DNA of 64,000 bases from Pararobbsia alpina. Lineage in GTDB: Bacteria > Pseudomonadota > Gammaproteobacteria > Burkholderiales > Burkholderiaceae. Both the position numbers and the translations under genes were made by a program. Positions 16,654 to 27,228 of the stretch are shown piece after piece. How positions within the stretch are numbered: the first letter of the stretch is position 1; each line of letters begins with the position of its first letter. The stretch lies in NCBI RefSeq assembly GCF_902859895.1, contig NZ_CADIKM010000001.1, forward strand, positions 434,001-498,000, in the 5' to 3' direction. The notes beneath the pieces are model-generated. The model was not told the DNA's origin. It saw only the letters and a list, made by a program, of their open reading frames with translations, and ran no database searches.

Positions 16654-17268
16654 TTGAACCTCTCCCGTCTGTTGGGTTGCGCCACGCGCGCGACCATGAT
16701 CGCCTCACTTGCCTGCGGCATCCTTGCCCCGACACTCGCCAAAGCCGGTCCGAGCGATGGCTCGATGCCCGGCGCCTCGATGCCTGATGACGGCCAGAGC
16801 ACCTTCCAGTATCTGTTCGATCGCAAATCGGTCTTCAAGGAAGAGAAGGTCGATACCTTGCCGGCGCTACCGGACAATGCGGATTTGCTGCCGTTCGAGG
16901 TATCGAAACAAACGGCGCTGACCTTTGCCATCGATCCAAAATCCGTTTCAATCGGCAAGGACGGCGTGATCCGCTATACCGCCGTGATCACGAGCGCCTC
17001 GGGCGCGCGCAATGTGCGTTATGAAGGCCTGCGCTGTGAAGACGGCCATCAATGGCGCATGTACGCGGCAGTCGACGAAGATGGCACCGGCTGGGACCGC
17101 GAGACGAACACCGAGTGGGCCCAGGTCGAGTGGAACTCGCTGAACGCCTATCATGCCGCGCTCGCCCAAGACTACTTCTGCAATTTCTCGAGCCTGAACG
17201 GGGATGCGAAAACGATCGTCCAGAACCTGCGTTACAAGAGGACGATTACGGACCAGCGCGATCACTGA
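16654..17268 (+). CDS. CNP1-like family exported protein
   Basis: About 204 aa from a TTG start at 16654. The N terminus MNLSRLLGCATRATMIASLACGILAPTLAKA reads as a Sec signal peptide with cleavage after AKA, so a periplasmic or surface location is likely. An alternative is ATG at 16696, which would leave a signal without positive charges. The mature part (FQYLFDRKSVFKEEKV, TALTFAIDPKSVSIGKDG, YEGLRCEDGHQWRMYA) matches the CNP1-like family (PF08750) of beta-proteobacteria, whose function is unknown. Two cysteines (LRCED and DYFCNF) may form a disulfide. In Burkholderia-like genomes it sits between rppH and proB as here. A bidirectional terminator separates it from proB. The long ORF beginning at 16462 overlaps rppH and is not the true start. 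Confidence 0.8.
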   Translation: MNLSRLLGCATRATMIASLACGILAPTLAKAGPSDGSMPGASMPDDGQSTFQYLFDRKSVFKEEKVDTLPALPDNADLLPFEVSKQTALTFAIDPKSVSIGKDGVIRYTAVITSASGARNVRYEGLRCEDGHQWRMYAAVDEDGTGWDRETNTEWAQVEWNSLNAYHAALAQDYFCNFSSLNGDAKTIVQNLRYKRTITDQRDH

Positions 17269-17317
17269 GCGAAGTCCATGAGGTAGGCGAAGCGCGCCGC
17301 GCAAGCTGCGCATGAAA

Positions 17318-17352
17318 AAGCCACGGATCGAATATCGTCCGTGGCTTCTTTT
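17318..17352. terminator. Intrinsic terminator between the CNP1-like gene and proB
   Basis: 10-bp perfect stem AAGCCACGGA (17318-17327) with TCCGTGGCTT (17338-17347), a 10-nt loop, then CTTTT. It mainly serves the plus strand; an A run before it (17315-17319) gives a short T run on the minus strand as well. Confidence 0.82.
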
Positions 17353-17442
17353 CGCGCCCGAGAAAGGCAAGCGCGGCATCCGACACCTGGCCTTCGTCAG
17401 CACTCCGACCGGTTCGCTGGGCCCGTGAAGCGGGCGCTCCGC

Positions 17443-18561
17443 TCAGACGACGACCAGATTGTCGCGATGGATCAGTTCGGGCTCGAGCATATAGCCGAGC
17501 ACGCTCTCGATCTCGCCGCTCGGCTTGCGCTGGATCAAACGCGTTTCGGCACTGCTGTAGTTGGTCAGCCCACGCGCGATCTCGCGTCCTTGAGGATTCA
17601 GGCATGCGATGACCTCGCCGCGTGCGAACACACCCTGCACATCGACGATCCCGATAGGCAACAGGCTCTTGCCCTCCGAACTCACTTTCGCGCATGCGCC
17701 TTCGTCGATGACGACGCGGCCGCGCACCTGAAGATGATCGGCCATCCATTGCTTGCGTGCCGCGAGCCGTGCCGTGCGAGCGACCAGTTGCGTGCCGATC
17801 GCCTCACCGGCGGCGAGCCGCACGAGGACGTCCGGTTCACGACCGCTGGCAATCACCGTATCCGCGCCACTGTTCGCCGCGCGCTTCGCGGCGATGATCT
17901 TCGTCAGCATGCCGCCGCGACCGAGACTGCTGCCCGCCCCACCGGCCATCGCCTCGAGCGCGGGGTCTCCCGCAATCGCCTCGCTGACGAGCGTCGCCGA
18001 GGGATCCTTGCGCGGGTCCGCCGTGTAGAGCCCTGTCTGGTCAGTCAGGATGATCAGCGCATCGCCTTCGATCAGATTCGCAACGAGCGCGCCCAGCGTA
18101 TCGTTGTCGCCGAACTTGATCTCCTCGGTGATGACCGTGTCGTTTTCATTGATGATCGGCACCACTGACAGACGCAATAGCGTCAACAGCGTCGAGCGCG
18201 CGTTGAGATAGCGCTCGCGGTCCGCGAGATCCGCATGGGTAAGCAGGATCTGCGCGGTCTGGATGCCGCGCTGCGAGAAGCCGCTCTCGTAGACCTGAAC
18301 CAGGCCCATCTGTCCGACGGCGGCGGCGGCCTGCAGTTCGTCGATTTCACGCGGGCGCCGAGTCCAGCCCAGACGCTGCATGCCCTCGGCGATCGCGCCC
18401 GAACTCACCAGCACCACTTCCTTGCCGCGCGCGCGAAGTTCCGCGATCTGCGTGGCCCACCGGCCGATCGCCTCGTGGTCGAGGCCGCGTCCGTCATTCG
18501 TGACCAGGCTCGAGCCCACCTTGACCACCAGCCGCTTTGCATCGGCAATCACCGACCGCAT
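17443..18561 (-). CDS. proB: Glutamate 5-kinase
   Basis: 372 aa. It catalyses the first step of proline synthesis, ATP-dependent phosphorylation of glutamate. The amino-acid kinase domain begins with [14 protein letters not shown] (about 10-23) and contains [24 protein letters not shown] and the [12 protein letters not shown] segment. A C-terminal PUA domain ([14 protein letters not shown] onward) is present, as in E. coli ProB. The start is ATG 18561 with GGGGACGGG upstream; an in-frame ATG at 18585 is possible but gives a non-conserved N terminus. It lies behind obgE on the same strand, the usual rplU-rpmA-obgE-proB order. Proline feedback control is expected from the family. proA is not in this window. 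Confidence 0.96.
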   Translation of the reverse strand: MRSVIADAKRLVVKVGSSLVTNDGRGLDHEAIGRWATQIAELRARGKEVVLVSSGAIAEGMQRLGWTRRPREIDELQAAAAVGQMGLVQVYESGFSQRGIQTAQILLTHADLADRERYLNARSTLLTLLRLSVVPIINENDTVITEEIKFGDNDTLGALVANLIEGDALIILTDQTGLYTADPRKDPSATLVSEAIAGDPALEAMAGGAGSSLGRGGMLTKIIAAKRAANSGADTVIASGREPDVLVRLAAGEAIGTQLVARTARLAARKQWMADHLQVRGRVVIDEGACAKVSSEGKSLLPIGIVDVQGVFARGEVIACLNPQGREIARGLTNYSSAETRLIQRKPSGEIESVLGYMLEPELIHRDNLVVV

Positions 18562-18752
18562 GTTTAACCCGTCCCCTAGGATCATGTTGGAGCGCCCCCG
18601 GCACGTCGTTGTGGCGGGGTCGTCAAATGCACCGTATTGCACGGATGTCCGATCGACATCCATCGTGCGGGAAGCAGCCTTCGGCCTGCACGCTCGGAAC
18701 CCGGCCGTGCCTGCGTACCGCTCCCCCGCCACTCACCTCGCGGCTTACTCTC

Positions 18753-19955
<1,203 letters not shown>

Positions 19956-19972
19956 CTACCAGACGCTCAAAC

Positions 19973-20001
19973 AAAAAAGGCCCCGCTGGAATGCGGGGCC
20001 T
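19973..20001 (-). terminator. Intrinsic terminator between rpmA and obgE
   Basis: 9-bp stem AGGCCCCGC (19978-19986) with GCGGGGCCT (19993-20001), 6-nt loop. On the minus strand it is followed by six T (A run 19973-19978). It should end most rplU-rpmA transcripts. Confidence 0.85.
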
Positions 20002-20143
20002 GCGGGGCCTTTGCGGCATGGCCGCCTCGCGGCCGGGTGGGCTGCAAGGCTGCTACGGTATCGTTCGCCGCAAACACGGAGCCGGTCTTGACGAGCGACT
20101 CGAGCTTGCGACCACCACGAGCGATACCGGGCCCGAGGGCCTC

Positions 20144-20410
20144 TTACTCCGCAGCGACCGGGACGACGTTGACGAACTGCTTCTTCGCCGCGCCCTTGAT
20201 CGTGAACAGCACGTGGCCATCGGCCAGCGCGTACAAGGTGTGATCCTTGGCCAGGCCGACGTTGTTGCCCGCGTGCATACGCGTACCGCGCTGGCGAACG
20301 ATGATGCCGCCGGCCAGGATCGCCTGACCGCCATACACCTTCACGCCAAGGCGCTTCGATTCTGAGTCGCGGCCGTTACGGGACGAGCCGCCTGCTTTTT
20401 TGTGTGCCAT
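20144..20410 (-). CDS. rpmA: 50S ribosomal protein L27
   Basis: 88 aa, standard length. The N-terminal [16 protein letters not shown] sequence, which reaches the peptidyl-transferase centre, is intact, so there is no N-terminal cleavage extension of the Firmicutes kind. [22 protein letters not shown] and HAGNNVG are the conserved L27 core. The ribosome binding site GGAG precedes the ATG at 20410. It follows rplU after 21 nt in the usual operon. Confidence 0.98.
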   Translation of the reverse strand: MAHKKAGGSSRNGRDSESKRLGVKVYGGQAILAGGIIVRQRGTRMHAGNNVGLAKDHTLYALADGHVLFTIKGAAKKQFVNVVPVAAE

Positions 20411-20431
20411 TTGCTTGCTCCTTCGCGGCCG

Positions 20432-20743
20432 TTAAGCGTTGATCGCGTCGATACGCACTTCAGTGTAGTTCTGGCGATGGCCAGCACGCTTCTGATAGTG
20501 CTTACGACGACGCATTTTGAAGATCTTCACTTTGTCGTGACGACCTTGGGAAATCACGGTAGCCTTGACCGAAGCCCCACTGACCAGGGGTGCGCCGAAC
20601 TGAATCGATTCACCTTCGCCTACTGCGAGCACCTGGTCGAGCGTGATTTCTGCGCCAATGTCTGCCGGTATCTGTTCTATCTTGAGTTTTTCGCCAGCAG
20701 CAACCTTGTATTGCTTGCCACCGGTTTTTATGACCGCGTACAT
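20432..20743 (-). CDS. rplU: 50S ribosomal protein L21
   Basis: 103 aa, the usual size. [14 protein letters not shown] and the C-terminal [23 protein letters not shown] are the L21 signatures for binding 23S rRNA. It is the first gene of the rplU-rpmA(-obgE-proB) run. A near-consensus promoter lies 56-83 nt upstream. The leader between promoter and start holds a small CCGCA/TGCGG hairpin near 20776-20788 that might have a regulatory role, as leaders of r-protein operons often do; this is only a suggestion. Confidence 0.98.
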   Translation of the reverse strand: MYAVIKTGGKQYKVAAGEKLKIEQIPADIGAEITLDQVLAVGEGESIQFGAPLVSGASVKATVISQGRHDKVKIFKMRRRKHYQKRAGHRQNYTEVRIDAINA

Positions 20744-20798
20744 TGTTGAACCTCACTCGAATTCATTCTTTCCCCCGCACCGTGCGGAGAAACGCTTG

Positions 20799-20826
20799 AT
20801 TATACAGAAGTTTTAGGAACGGTCAA
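20799..20826 (-). promoter_or_regulatory. Sigma-70 promoter of rplU
   Basis: On the minus strand: -35 TTGACC (20821-20826), 16-bp spacer, -10 TATAAT (20799-20804). Five of six and six of six consensus positions. The transcript should start near 20792, giving a leader of about 50 nt. Confidence 0.82.
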
Positions 20827-20867
20827 AGCATCCCGGCCGTACCGGGCGGCGCGTCACGGGAACGGTC

Positions 20868-20873
20868 TATAAT
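20868..20873 (+). promoter_or_regulatory. Likely -10 element of ispB
   Basis: Perfect TATAAT, 36 nt before the ispB start, divergent from the rplU promoter. No clear -35 at the right distance. Confidence 0.5.
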
Positions 20874-20908
20874 CCTCGGGTTCTTCAACAAGACTTTCGG
20901 TATCCGCG

Positions 20909-21889
20909 TTGACCGCCACGACCTCCGCTACAAGCCTTCTTGCTCCGATCGCCGAAGATATGGAACAGGTTAACCGGGTGATCCGGAAACGCCTGGCGTC
21001 CGAGGTCGTGCTGATCAACCAGATCTCCGAGTACATCATCAGCGCGGGTGGCAAGCGGCTGCGCCCTGCCCTGCTGCTCATCGTCGCGCGTGCGCTCGGC
21101 GACACCGGACCGCACCGGCACGAACTTGCGGCGGTCGTCGAGTTCATCCATACCGCGACCCTGCTGCATGACGACGTGGTCGATGAATCGGCGCTGCGGC
21201 GCGGCAAGCAGACTGCCAATGCGCTGTTCGGCAATGCGGCGAGCGTGCTGGTCGGCGACTTTCTGTATTCGCGAGCGTTCCAGATGATGGTCAGCGTCGA
21301 CCAGATGCGCGTGATGCAGATCCTGTCGGACGCGACGAATGTGATTTCCGAGGGGGAAGTGCTGCAGTTGCTCAATATGCACGACCCCGACGTCGACGAA
21401 GCACGCTATATGCAGGTGATCCGCTACAAGACAGCCAAGCTGTTCGAGGCGGCGGCCTTGCTGGGCGCGGTGCTCGCGGGTGCGACGCCGAGCCAGGAAA
21501 CGGCCGCGGCCGAGTATGGCCGCCATATCGGCGCGGCGTTCCAGATCATGGACGACTGGCTCGACTACACCGGCACGCCCGAATCGATGGGCAAGAATGC
21601 GGGCGACGACCTGCGCGAGGGCAAGCCGACCCTGCCACTGATCTGGCTCATGCAGCACGGCAGCAGCGAAGAACGAGTGCTTGCGCGCGAGGCCATCGAG
21701 CAAGGCGGCACGAGCAAGTTCGATACGATCTTCACCGCGATCACCCGCTCGGGCGCGCTCGACTACACGCTTCAATGCGCCGAGCGTGAAGCACATGCCG
21801 CGCTCAATGCGATTGTTCGCTTTCCCGATTCCATTTACAAAGAAAGCCTGCTAGACTTATGTTCTTATTCGACGGCGCGCCTTTCCTAG
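20909..21889 (+). CDS. ispB: Polyprenyl (octaprenyl) diphosphate synthase
   Basis: 326 aa. A trans-prenyltransferase that builds the side chain of ubiquinone from farnesyl and isopentenyl diphosphate. The first Asp-rich motif is DDVVD at residues 88-92 (LLHDDVVDES) and the second DDWLD at 215-219 (IMDDWLDYTG); GGKRLRPALLL at 47-57 is the isopentenyl diphosphate site. The start is TTG at 20909, needed to include the conserved LLAPIAEDM region; the first in-frame ATG (20960) would remove part of helix A. The product chain length (C40 expected for Burkholderiales ubiquinone-8) is inferred from the group and not visible in the sequence. It is divergent from rplU and followed by tRNA-Pro. Confidence 0.94.
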   Translation: MTATTSATSLLAPIAEDMEQVNRVIRKRLASEVVLINQISEYIISAGGKRLRPALLLIVARALGDTGPHRHELAAVVEFIHTATLLHDDVVDESALRRGKQTANALFGNAASVLVGDFLYSRAFQMMVSVDQMRVMQILSDATNVISEGEVLQLLNMHDPDVDEARYMQVIRYKTAKLFEAAALLGAVLAGATPSQETAAAEYGRHIGAAFQIMDDWLDYTGTPESMGKNAGDDLREGKPTLPLIWLMQHGSSEERVLAREAIEQGGTSKFDTIFTAITRSGALDYTLQCAEREAHAALNAIVRFPDSIYKESLLDLCSYSTARLS

Positions 21890-21944
21890 CAACGCTTCGC
21901 GGCTTGAATCACAAGCTAGGGCAAGGATGCCGGGCATCGAATTT

Positions 21945-22021
21945 CGGGGTGTAGCTTAGCCTGGTAGAGCGCTACGTTCGGGACGTAGAGGCCGGAGGTT
22001 CGAATCCTCTCACCCCGACCA
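21945..22021 (+). tRNA. tRNA-Pro (anticodon CGG)
   Basis: 77 nt folding into a full cloverleaf: acceptor CGGGGTG/CACCCCG with discriminator A and encoded CCA; D arm GCTTAGCCTGGTAGAGC; anticodon stem CTACG/CGTAG with loop TTCGGGA, giving anticodon CGG for proline CCG codons; T arm GGAGG-TTCGAAT-CCTCT. CCG is expected to be heavily used in a G+C-rich genome. A terminator follows at once, and the accessory efflux block begins behind it. Confidence 0.97.
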
Positions 22022-22047
22022 GAATTTTCCTTGAGCAATCAAGACTA

Positions 22048-22076
22048 AAACCGTCCACTTCGCTGGGCGGTTTTTT
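22048..22076 (+). terminator. Intrinsic terminator after tRNA-Pro
   Basis: 10-bp stem AAACCGTCCA (22048-22057) with TGGGCGGTTT (22064-22073), one G:T wobble, 6-nt loop, T run to 22076 continuing as GTTTTT. Confidence 0.88.
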
Positions 22077-22336
22077 GTTTTTAGGCCCTTGCGCTTCCGC
22101 TCTGCTTCACTAGACCGTAAAGGCGTGCGTCGTCCGCTGAGTCGGATTCAATCCAGTGCTCATCGACGCACGCTTGTCGAATCATGAAGCCGGCGGCTGC
22201 CTGACGCAAAACTCCACGCCACCCGCTCCCTCGACAAGCGCCACCTCGCATCAGCAATAGCGGATGCCGCGTGCATGCTCTCATGCATCACACACTCGCG
22301 CGGCCATCCGCTTAGCCTGTCAGGCGGAGTTCGAGA
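22077..22336. other. Region between tRNA-Pro and the efflux operon, no gene supported
   Basis: About 260 bp. A minus-strand frame of 67 codons (22081-22284) ends in GLVKQSGSARA and has no ribosome binding site or family I recognise. It is placed where integrase remnants often lie next to a tRNA, but nothing in it is diagnostic. The 3' part probably contains the end of the efflux transcript; no strong terminator was seen. Confidence 0.45.
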
Positions 22337-23905
22337 TCATCGCGTCTTGGCTGCGGCGTTGCCCGTGGAAGCATCGCCCGTCTCCACGGCCTCCGTCTGT
22401 TGCGTCACCGGATGCCGTGGATCATGCAGGTCGGTGGCCGCCCAGCCACCACCCAGGTCGCCGAACAGCAACGCCGCATCCAGCAGGCGCTCCTCCTGCA
22501 CATTCAGCGCGGTCTGCTGATTGGTCAACTGGGTGGCCTGGGCAGTCGCCACGGTGGTGTAGTCCACCGTGCCGGCCTGATACTCGTTGAAGGCAATCTC
22601 GGCGCCGCGGTTCGCGTCGCGCACGGCCGACTCCAGCACGACCGACTGCTCGCCCAAGATTCGCAGGCCGGACAGGTCGTTCTCCACATCCTCGAAGGCG
22701 GTCAGCACCGTGCTGCGGTAGCTGGCGACGGTGGCGTCGTAAGTCGCCTTCGCAGCGTCCACGTTCGCACTACGCAAGCCGCCGTCGAAGATCGTTTCGG
22801 AGGCGCTGCCGCCCAGCGACCAGACGTAGCTCGTTGCCTTCAGCAGCCCGGACAACGGCGACTGCGTGAAGCCCGCCAGCGCCGAAAGGGAAACCGTCGG
22901 GTAATAGGCTGCCACGGTCACGCCGATCGCTGCATTCTGTGCGGCCATCTGTCGCTCGGCGGTGGCGATGTCGGGCCGGCGTTCGAGCAGCGTCGACGGC
23001 ACACCAACCGGCACCGTCGGCAGGGTCGGCATCGCGGCGCTGTACGGGATCGAAAGCTCCTCTGGATTCTTGCCCACCAACACGGCAATCGCATGGGCGT
23101 ACTGCGCCCGCGCCACGCCGAGCGCGATCAGATTGGATTGCGCCGTCTCGAGTTGGGTGCGTGCGATGATCAGGTCGGACGGCACGACGGTCCCTGCCTT
23201 GTCCTGGTCGGCGACCACGTCGAGATAGTGTTGATACGCCTGGACGATTTTCTGCAGCAGGTCGATATTGGCGTCGCTGGTACGCAGCTGGATGATGGCC
23301 GTGGCCAGCGCCACCTGCTCGGAGAGGGTCGCATTGGCGAGCATTGCCTCGCTCGCTTGCGCCGTGGCGGCGTTTTCCTGGATCATGCGCCGCACTTGTC
23401 CCCAAAGGTCCGGGGCCCAACTGATGTCACCTTCGAGCGAACCCGTGTTGACGACTCGCGCCGCGTTGCCGAACGTGCTGCCGAACGTGTTGCCGATCCC
23501 GTTGCTGCTCGAGCTGCGCTCCTTGCTGCCCGAGCTCGTTACGCCGATCGTCGGGAACAGGCCCGCGCGAGCAACCCGCACTTCAGCCAGCGCTTCCTGG
23601 TAGTTTGCGTAGTCCTGGCGCACGGTCTGGTTGGAAACCGACACCATCGGTTCGAGCTGGTCGATCAGCGGATCGTTGAACGCGGTCCACCATTCGCCTT
23701 TCGGTCCGGCAGCGGCGGCCGGCTCGGCTTGCGTCCAGCCCGGCAACTCCGCGTAGGTGGTGGGCACGTTGACCAGCGGCCGGTGGTAGTCCGGGCCGAC
23801 CATGCAGCCGCTGATCAACAGGGCCAGCGTTGCAACGGCCAAGGGTCGAAGGGGGCTAAGGTGGCCAAAAGGACCAAAGTGTTTATACGAAATCTTCATC
23901 TTCAT
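22337..23905 (-). CDS. NodT-family outer-membrane efflux lipoprotein (TolC-like)
   Basis: 522 aa. A lipoprotein signal peptide ends in LLISGC with lipidated Cys34, followed by MVGPDYHRP, the classic start of NodT/OprM-type outer-membrane factors. Two long helical repeats (about 95-250 and 300-500) each carry the OEP pattern, e.g. VRQDYANYQEALAEVRVARAGLFPTIG and ERRPDIATAERQMAAQNAAIGVTVAAYYP. It should form the trimeric outer-membrane exit duct for the MdtABC pump encoded upstream. The start is ATG 23905, whose ATGA overlaps the mdtC stop, so translation is coupled; the ORF continues 15 codons further upstream without support. It is the last gene of the operon on the minus strand. Confidence 0.93.
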   Translation of the reverse strand: MKMKISYKHFGPFGHLSPLRPLAVATLALLISGCMVGPDYHRPLVNVPTTYAELPGWTQAEPAAAAGPKGEWWTAFNDPLIDQLEPMVSVSNQTVRQDYANYQEALAEVRVARAGLFPTIGVTSSGSKERSSSSNGIGNTFGSTFGNAARVVNTGSLEGDISWAPDLWGQVRRMIQENAATAQASEAMLANATLSEQVALATAIIQLRTSDANIDLLQKIVQAYQHYLDVVADQDKAGTVVPSDLIIARTQLETAQSNLIALGVARAQYAHAIAVLVGKNPEELSIPYSAAMPTLPTVPVGVPSTLLERRPDIATAERQMAAQNAAIGVTVAAYYPTVSLSALAGFTQSPLSGLLKATSYVWSLGGSASETIFDGGLRSANVDAAKATYDATVASYRSTVLTAFEDVENDLSGLRILGEQSVVLESAVRDANRGAEIAFNEYQAGTVDYTTVATAQATQLTNQQTALNVQEERLLDAALLFGDLGGGWAATDLHDPRHPVTQQTEAVETGDASTGNAAAKTR

Positions 23906-26900
23906 GCCTTCGTATCCGGTTGTCCGGGTTGCGCCGAGTCCCGATTCCATGGCAGGCCTGCGGCCCCCCTGACCAGCTTGGAACGCAAGCGGTCGAGGTA
24001 GAGGTAGATCACCGGTGTCGTGTATAGCGTAAAGACCTGGCTCAGGATCAGGCCGCCCATCACCGTGATACCGAGCGGTTGACGCAGCGAGGCACCCTGG
24101 CCGATGGCGATGGCAAGGGGCACTGCCCCGAGCACTGCCGCGAACGTGGTCATCATGATCGGCCGCAGGCGCACCACGGCGGCGGCGTGAATCGCTTCCC
24201 GCGCCGACATCCCTTCGTTGCGCTGCAACTGGATCGCGACATCGACCATCATGATGCCGTTCTTCTTGACGATACCGATCAGCAAGATGATGCCAATCAT
24301 CGCGATCACCGAGAATGGCGTGCCGAAGATCAGCAACGCCAGCGTCGCGCCGATACCGGCCGACGGCAATGTCGACAGGATGGTCAGCGGGTGAATCGAG
24401 CTTTCGTACAGCACCCCGAGCACGATATACACCACGCCCAGCGCGGCAAGAATCAGCAAGGGCACCGTACCCATGGACTGAGCGTAGGCCGCCGCCGCGC
24501 CGGCAAACGCACCGTGGACCTTGGCCGGCATGCCGATCTCGCGAATGGTGTCGTCGATCGCCATGGCCGCGTTGCTCAACGAGCCGCCGGGCGGCAGGTT
24601 GAACGAAATCGTCGCGGCGACGAGTCCGCTCTGATGGTTCACCTGCGTCGCCGTGTGGCTGTTCGAGTACGTGGCCAGCGCCGGCAATGGCACCATGGTC
24701 TCGGCCGAAGTGCTGTCCGCGCTGCCTGTCGAACTGCCGCCCTTGCTATTGGAGATACTGTTGTTGGTCGCGTTGGCTTCCGCGTTCGAGTTGAGCGAGT
24801 TCGTGCTCGACGAGGTGCTGGTCATGGTGATCGCACTCGTCGGCGTCACCCCCGACACGGTACCGCCCGGCATTTGCGTGCCCGCCGTACCGGTTGCATT
24901 GCCCGCCGCCGTGCTCAGGAAGATCTGGCTCAGTGTCTGCGGATACTGCCAGTATTCCGGCGCCACCTCCATCACCACGAAGTACTGGTTGAGCGGGTTG
25001 TAGATCGTCGATACCGTGCGCTGGCCGAAAGCGTCATACAGCACGTTGTCGATCTGGTTCGGTGCAAAGCCATACCGTTCCGCGGTGGCGCGATCGAAAT
25101 TGACGTAGGTCTGCAGACCGTGTTGCTGCAGGTCGGAGTTCACGTCCACCAATGACCCGCGGTCCTTGCTGAGCGCGGCGACGAGCAGCGGCGTCCACTT
25201 GAACAGCGCCGCGGAATCGTCGCTCGTCAGCGTGTACTGATACTCGGCGGCTGACTGCCGCCCGCCGATCCGCAAATCCTGCTGCGCCTGGATGAAGAGC
25301 CGGGCGCCCGAGACCTGGTTGAGCTTGGGCCGCAGCCGGTTGACGACTTCGCTCGCGGTGACATGGCGCTGCGCCAGCGGCTTGAGTTCAATGAACACGT
25401 TCGCGGTGTTGAGCGCGCGGCCGCCGGTAAAACCCGCCACCGAGGCGACCGCCGGATCCTTCTGCACGATCTCCTGCAACTGGGCCAGCTTCTTTTCCAT
25501 CGACGGGAAGGAGATGTTCTGGTCGGCCATGATCTGTCCGACCAGAATGCCGGTGTCCTGCTCAGGGAAAAAGGTGGCCGGCACCAGCTTGAACAGGAAG
25601 ACGTTCGCCACGAGCAAGCCGATCAGCAGCACAATGACCAGCAGCGAATGGTCCAGCACGGCCGTCAGCGAACGCGCATAGCCATTCTTGAAGCGGTCGA
25701 ACTGCGCCTCGATCCAGAGCCCCCAGCGGGCTTTCGAATGCCCGGCGTTGTTGCGGCTCAGCACATACGCGCACATGGCCGGGGTGACCGTGAGCGAGAT
25801 CACGAGCGAAATCAGGATCGCGATGGAGAGCGTGACTGCGAACTCATGGAACAGCAAGCCGACGATACCGGGCATCAGCATGATCGGCAGAAACACCGCA
25901 ATCAGCGAGAGGCTCATCGAGATCACCGTGAAGCCCACTTCTCCACTGCCTTTCAGGGCCGCTTCCTTGGGGCTCAGGCCTTCCTCCATGTGGCGCACGA
26001 TGTTTTCCAGCACCACCACCGCATCGTCGACCACGAACCCGGTGCCGATGGTGAGCGCCATCAGCGATAGATTGTCGATGCTGTAGCCAAGCAGGTACAG
26101 CGGCCCGAAAGTACCCACGATCGACAGCGGCAACGCGACCGCCGGCACCAGCGTGGCACGTGGAGACTGCAGGAAGATGAACACCACGCCCACGACTAGC
26201 AGCACGGCGATGAACAGTGTGCGTTCGGTGTCGCCGACCGACGAGCGGACCGACTGCGAGCGGTCCAGCGCGATGGCCACGTGCACACTGCTCGGCAGCG
26301 TCGCCTGGATCGAGGGCAGCACCTTGCGGATCTGCGCGACGGTGTTCACGACATTGCTACCGGGCATCGGATACACGACCACCAGGATGGCCGACTTGCC
26401 GTTGAAGAGCCCGGCATTGCGGATATTCTCGTTCGAGTCCCTGACGTCGGCGACATCGCGCAGCTGTACAGCCGCACCGTTGCGGTAGGCGACTACCAGG
26501 TCGCGGTAAGGCGCGGCCTTGCTGATCTGGTCGTTGGACGTGACCACATAGCGTTGCTTGCCTTCGTCGAGGTGGCCCTTGGCACTGTCGGCGTTCGCCG
26601 CACCGATCGCCGCGCGCACGTCCTCGAGGCCGATCCCATAGCTGTTCAGCTTGCCCGGCTGCAACTCGACCCGTACCGACGGCAATGCGCCGCCGCCGAG
26701 CGTGATCTGGCCGACGCCGGTGACCTGCGAGAGCTTCTGCTGGATCACCGAATCCGCGGAGTCGTAGAGCTGCGCCTTGGTGAGCGTGTCCGAGGTCAGC
26801 GCAAGCACCATGATGGGCGAATCCGCCGGGTTGTACTGGCGATAGGTCGGATTGCTGCGCAGCGTGGTCGGCAAGTCTGCGCGAGCCGCCTGCATCGCCG

Positions 26901-27228
26901 CTTCGACGTCGCGGGCCGCGCCGTTGATGTCGCGCTTCAGCCCGAACTCGACCACGATCATCGACGAGCCGACGTAGCTGATCGAGGTCAACTCCTGGAC
27001 GTCGGCGATCGTGCCGAGCCGCCGCTCGAGCGGCTCTGCCACGGTAGACGCCATGATGTCCGGGCTCGCGCCTGCCATGTTCGCCTGCACCACGATCACC
27101 GGAAAGGCAACGTTCGGCAACGGCGCGACCGGCAGCCGGAAATAGGCGAGCACCCCGGAGATCAGGATCGCGATCGCCAGAAGCGTGGTCGCGACCGGGC
27201 GCCGGATGAACAACGCCGAGATGTTCAA
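23902..27228 (-). CDS. mdtC: RND efflux permease MdtC-like, with Ser/Asn-rich insertion
   Basis: 1108 aa. An inner-membrane proton-driven multidrug transporter, second RND subunit of an MdtBC-type heteromeric pump. N-terminal [20 protein letters not shown], the [12 protein letters not shown]-like [17 protein letters not shown] segment and the TM4 pair DD in [21 protein letters not shown] (proton relay) match MdtC better than MdtB. E. coli MdtC has 1025 residues; the extra length is mostly a low-complexity insertion at about residues 777-843, rich in Ser, Thr, Asn and Gly, in the second periplasmic porter/docking region just before [12 protein letters not shown]. The start overlaps the mdtB stop by 4 nt (ATGA), and its own stop overlaps the outer-membrane gene. 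Confidence 0.93.
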   Translation of the reverse strand: MNISALFIRRPVATTLLAIAILISGVLAYFRLPVAPLPNVAFPVIVVQANMAGASPDIMASTVAEPLERRLGTIADVQELTSISYVGSSMIVVEFGLKRDINGAARDVEAAMQAARADLPTTLRSNPTYRQYNPADSPIMVLALTSDTLTKAQLYDSADSVIQQKLSQVTGVGQITLGGGALPSVRVELQPGKLNSYGIGLEDVRAAIGAANADSAKGHLDEGKQRYVVTSNDQISKAAPYRDLVVAYRNGAAVQLRDVADVRDSNENIRNAGLFNGKSAILVVVYPMPGSNVVNTVAQIRKVLPSIQATLPSSVHVAIALDRSQSVRSSVGDTERTLFIAVLLVVGVVFIFLQSPRATLVPAVALPLSIVGTFGPLYLLGYSIDNLSLMALTIGTGFVVDDAVVVLENIVRHMEEGLSPKEAALKGSGEVGFTVISMSLSLIAVFLPIMLMPGIVGLLFHEFAVTLSIAILISLVISLTVTPAMCAYVLSRNNAGHSKARWGLWIEAQFDRFKNGYARSLTAVLDHSLLVIVLLIGLLVANVFLFKLVPATFFPEQDTGILVGQIMADQNISFPSMEKKLAQLQEIVQKDPAVASVAGFTGGRALNTANVFIELKPLAQRHVTASEVVNRLRPKLNQVSGARLFIQAQQDLRIGGRQSAAEYQYTLTSDDSAALFKWTPLLVAALSKDRGSLVDVNSDLQQHGLQTYVNFDRATAERYGFAPNQIDNVLYDAFGQRTVSTIYNPLNQYFVVMEVAPEYWQYPQTLSQIFLSTAAGNATGTAGTQMPGGTVSGVTPTSAITMTSTSSSTNSLNSNAEANATNNSISNSKGGSSTGSADSTSAETMVPLPALATYSNSHTATQVNHQSGLVAATISFNLPPGGSLSNAAMAIDDTIREIGMPAKVHGAFAGAAAAYAQSMGTVPLLILAALGVVYIVLGVLYESSIHPLTILSTLPSAGIGATLALLIFGTPFSVIAMIGIILLIGIVKKNGIMMVDVAIQLQRNEGMSAREAIHAAAVVRLRPIMMTTFAAVLGAVPLAIAIGQGASLRQPLGITVMGGLILSQVFTLYTTPVIYLYLDRLRSKLVRGAAGLPWNRDSAQPGQPDTKA

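Noticed and set aside
22081-22284. Integrase remnant next to tRNA-Pro
   Set aside because: The 67-codon frame has no integrase motif; location alone is not enough.
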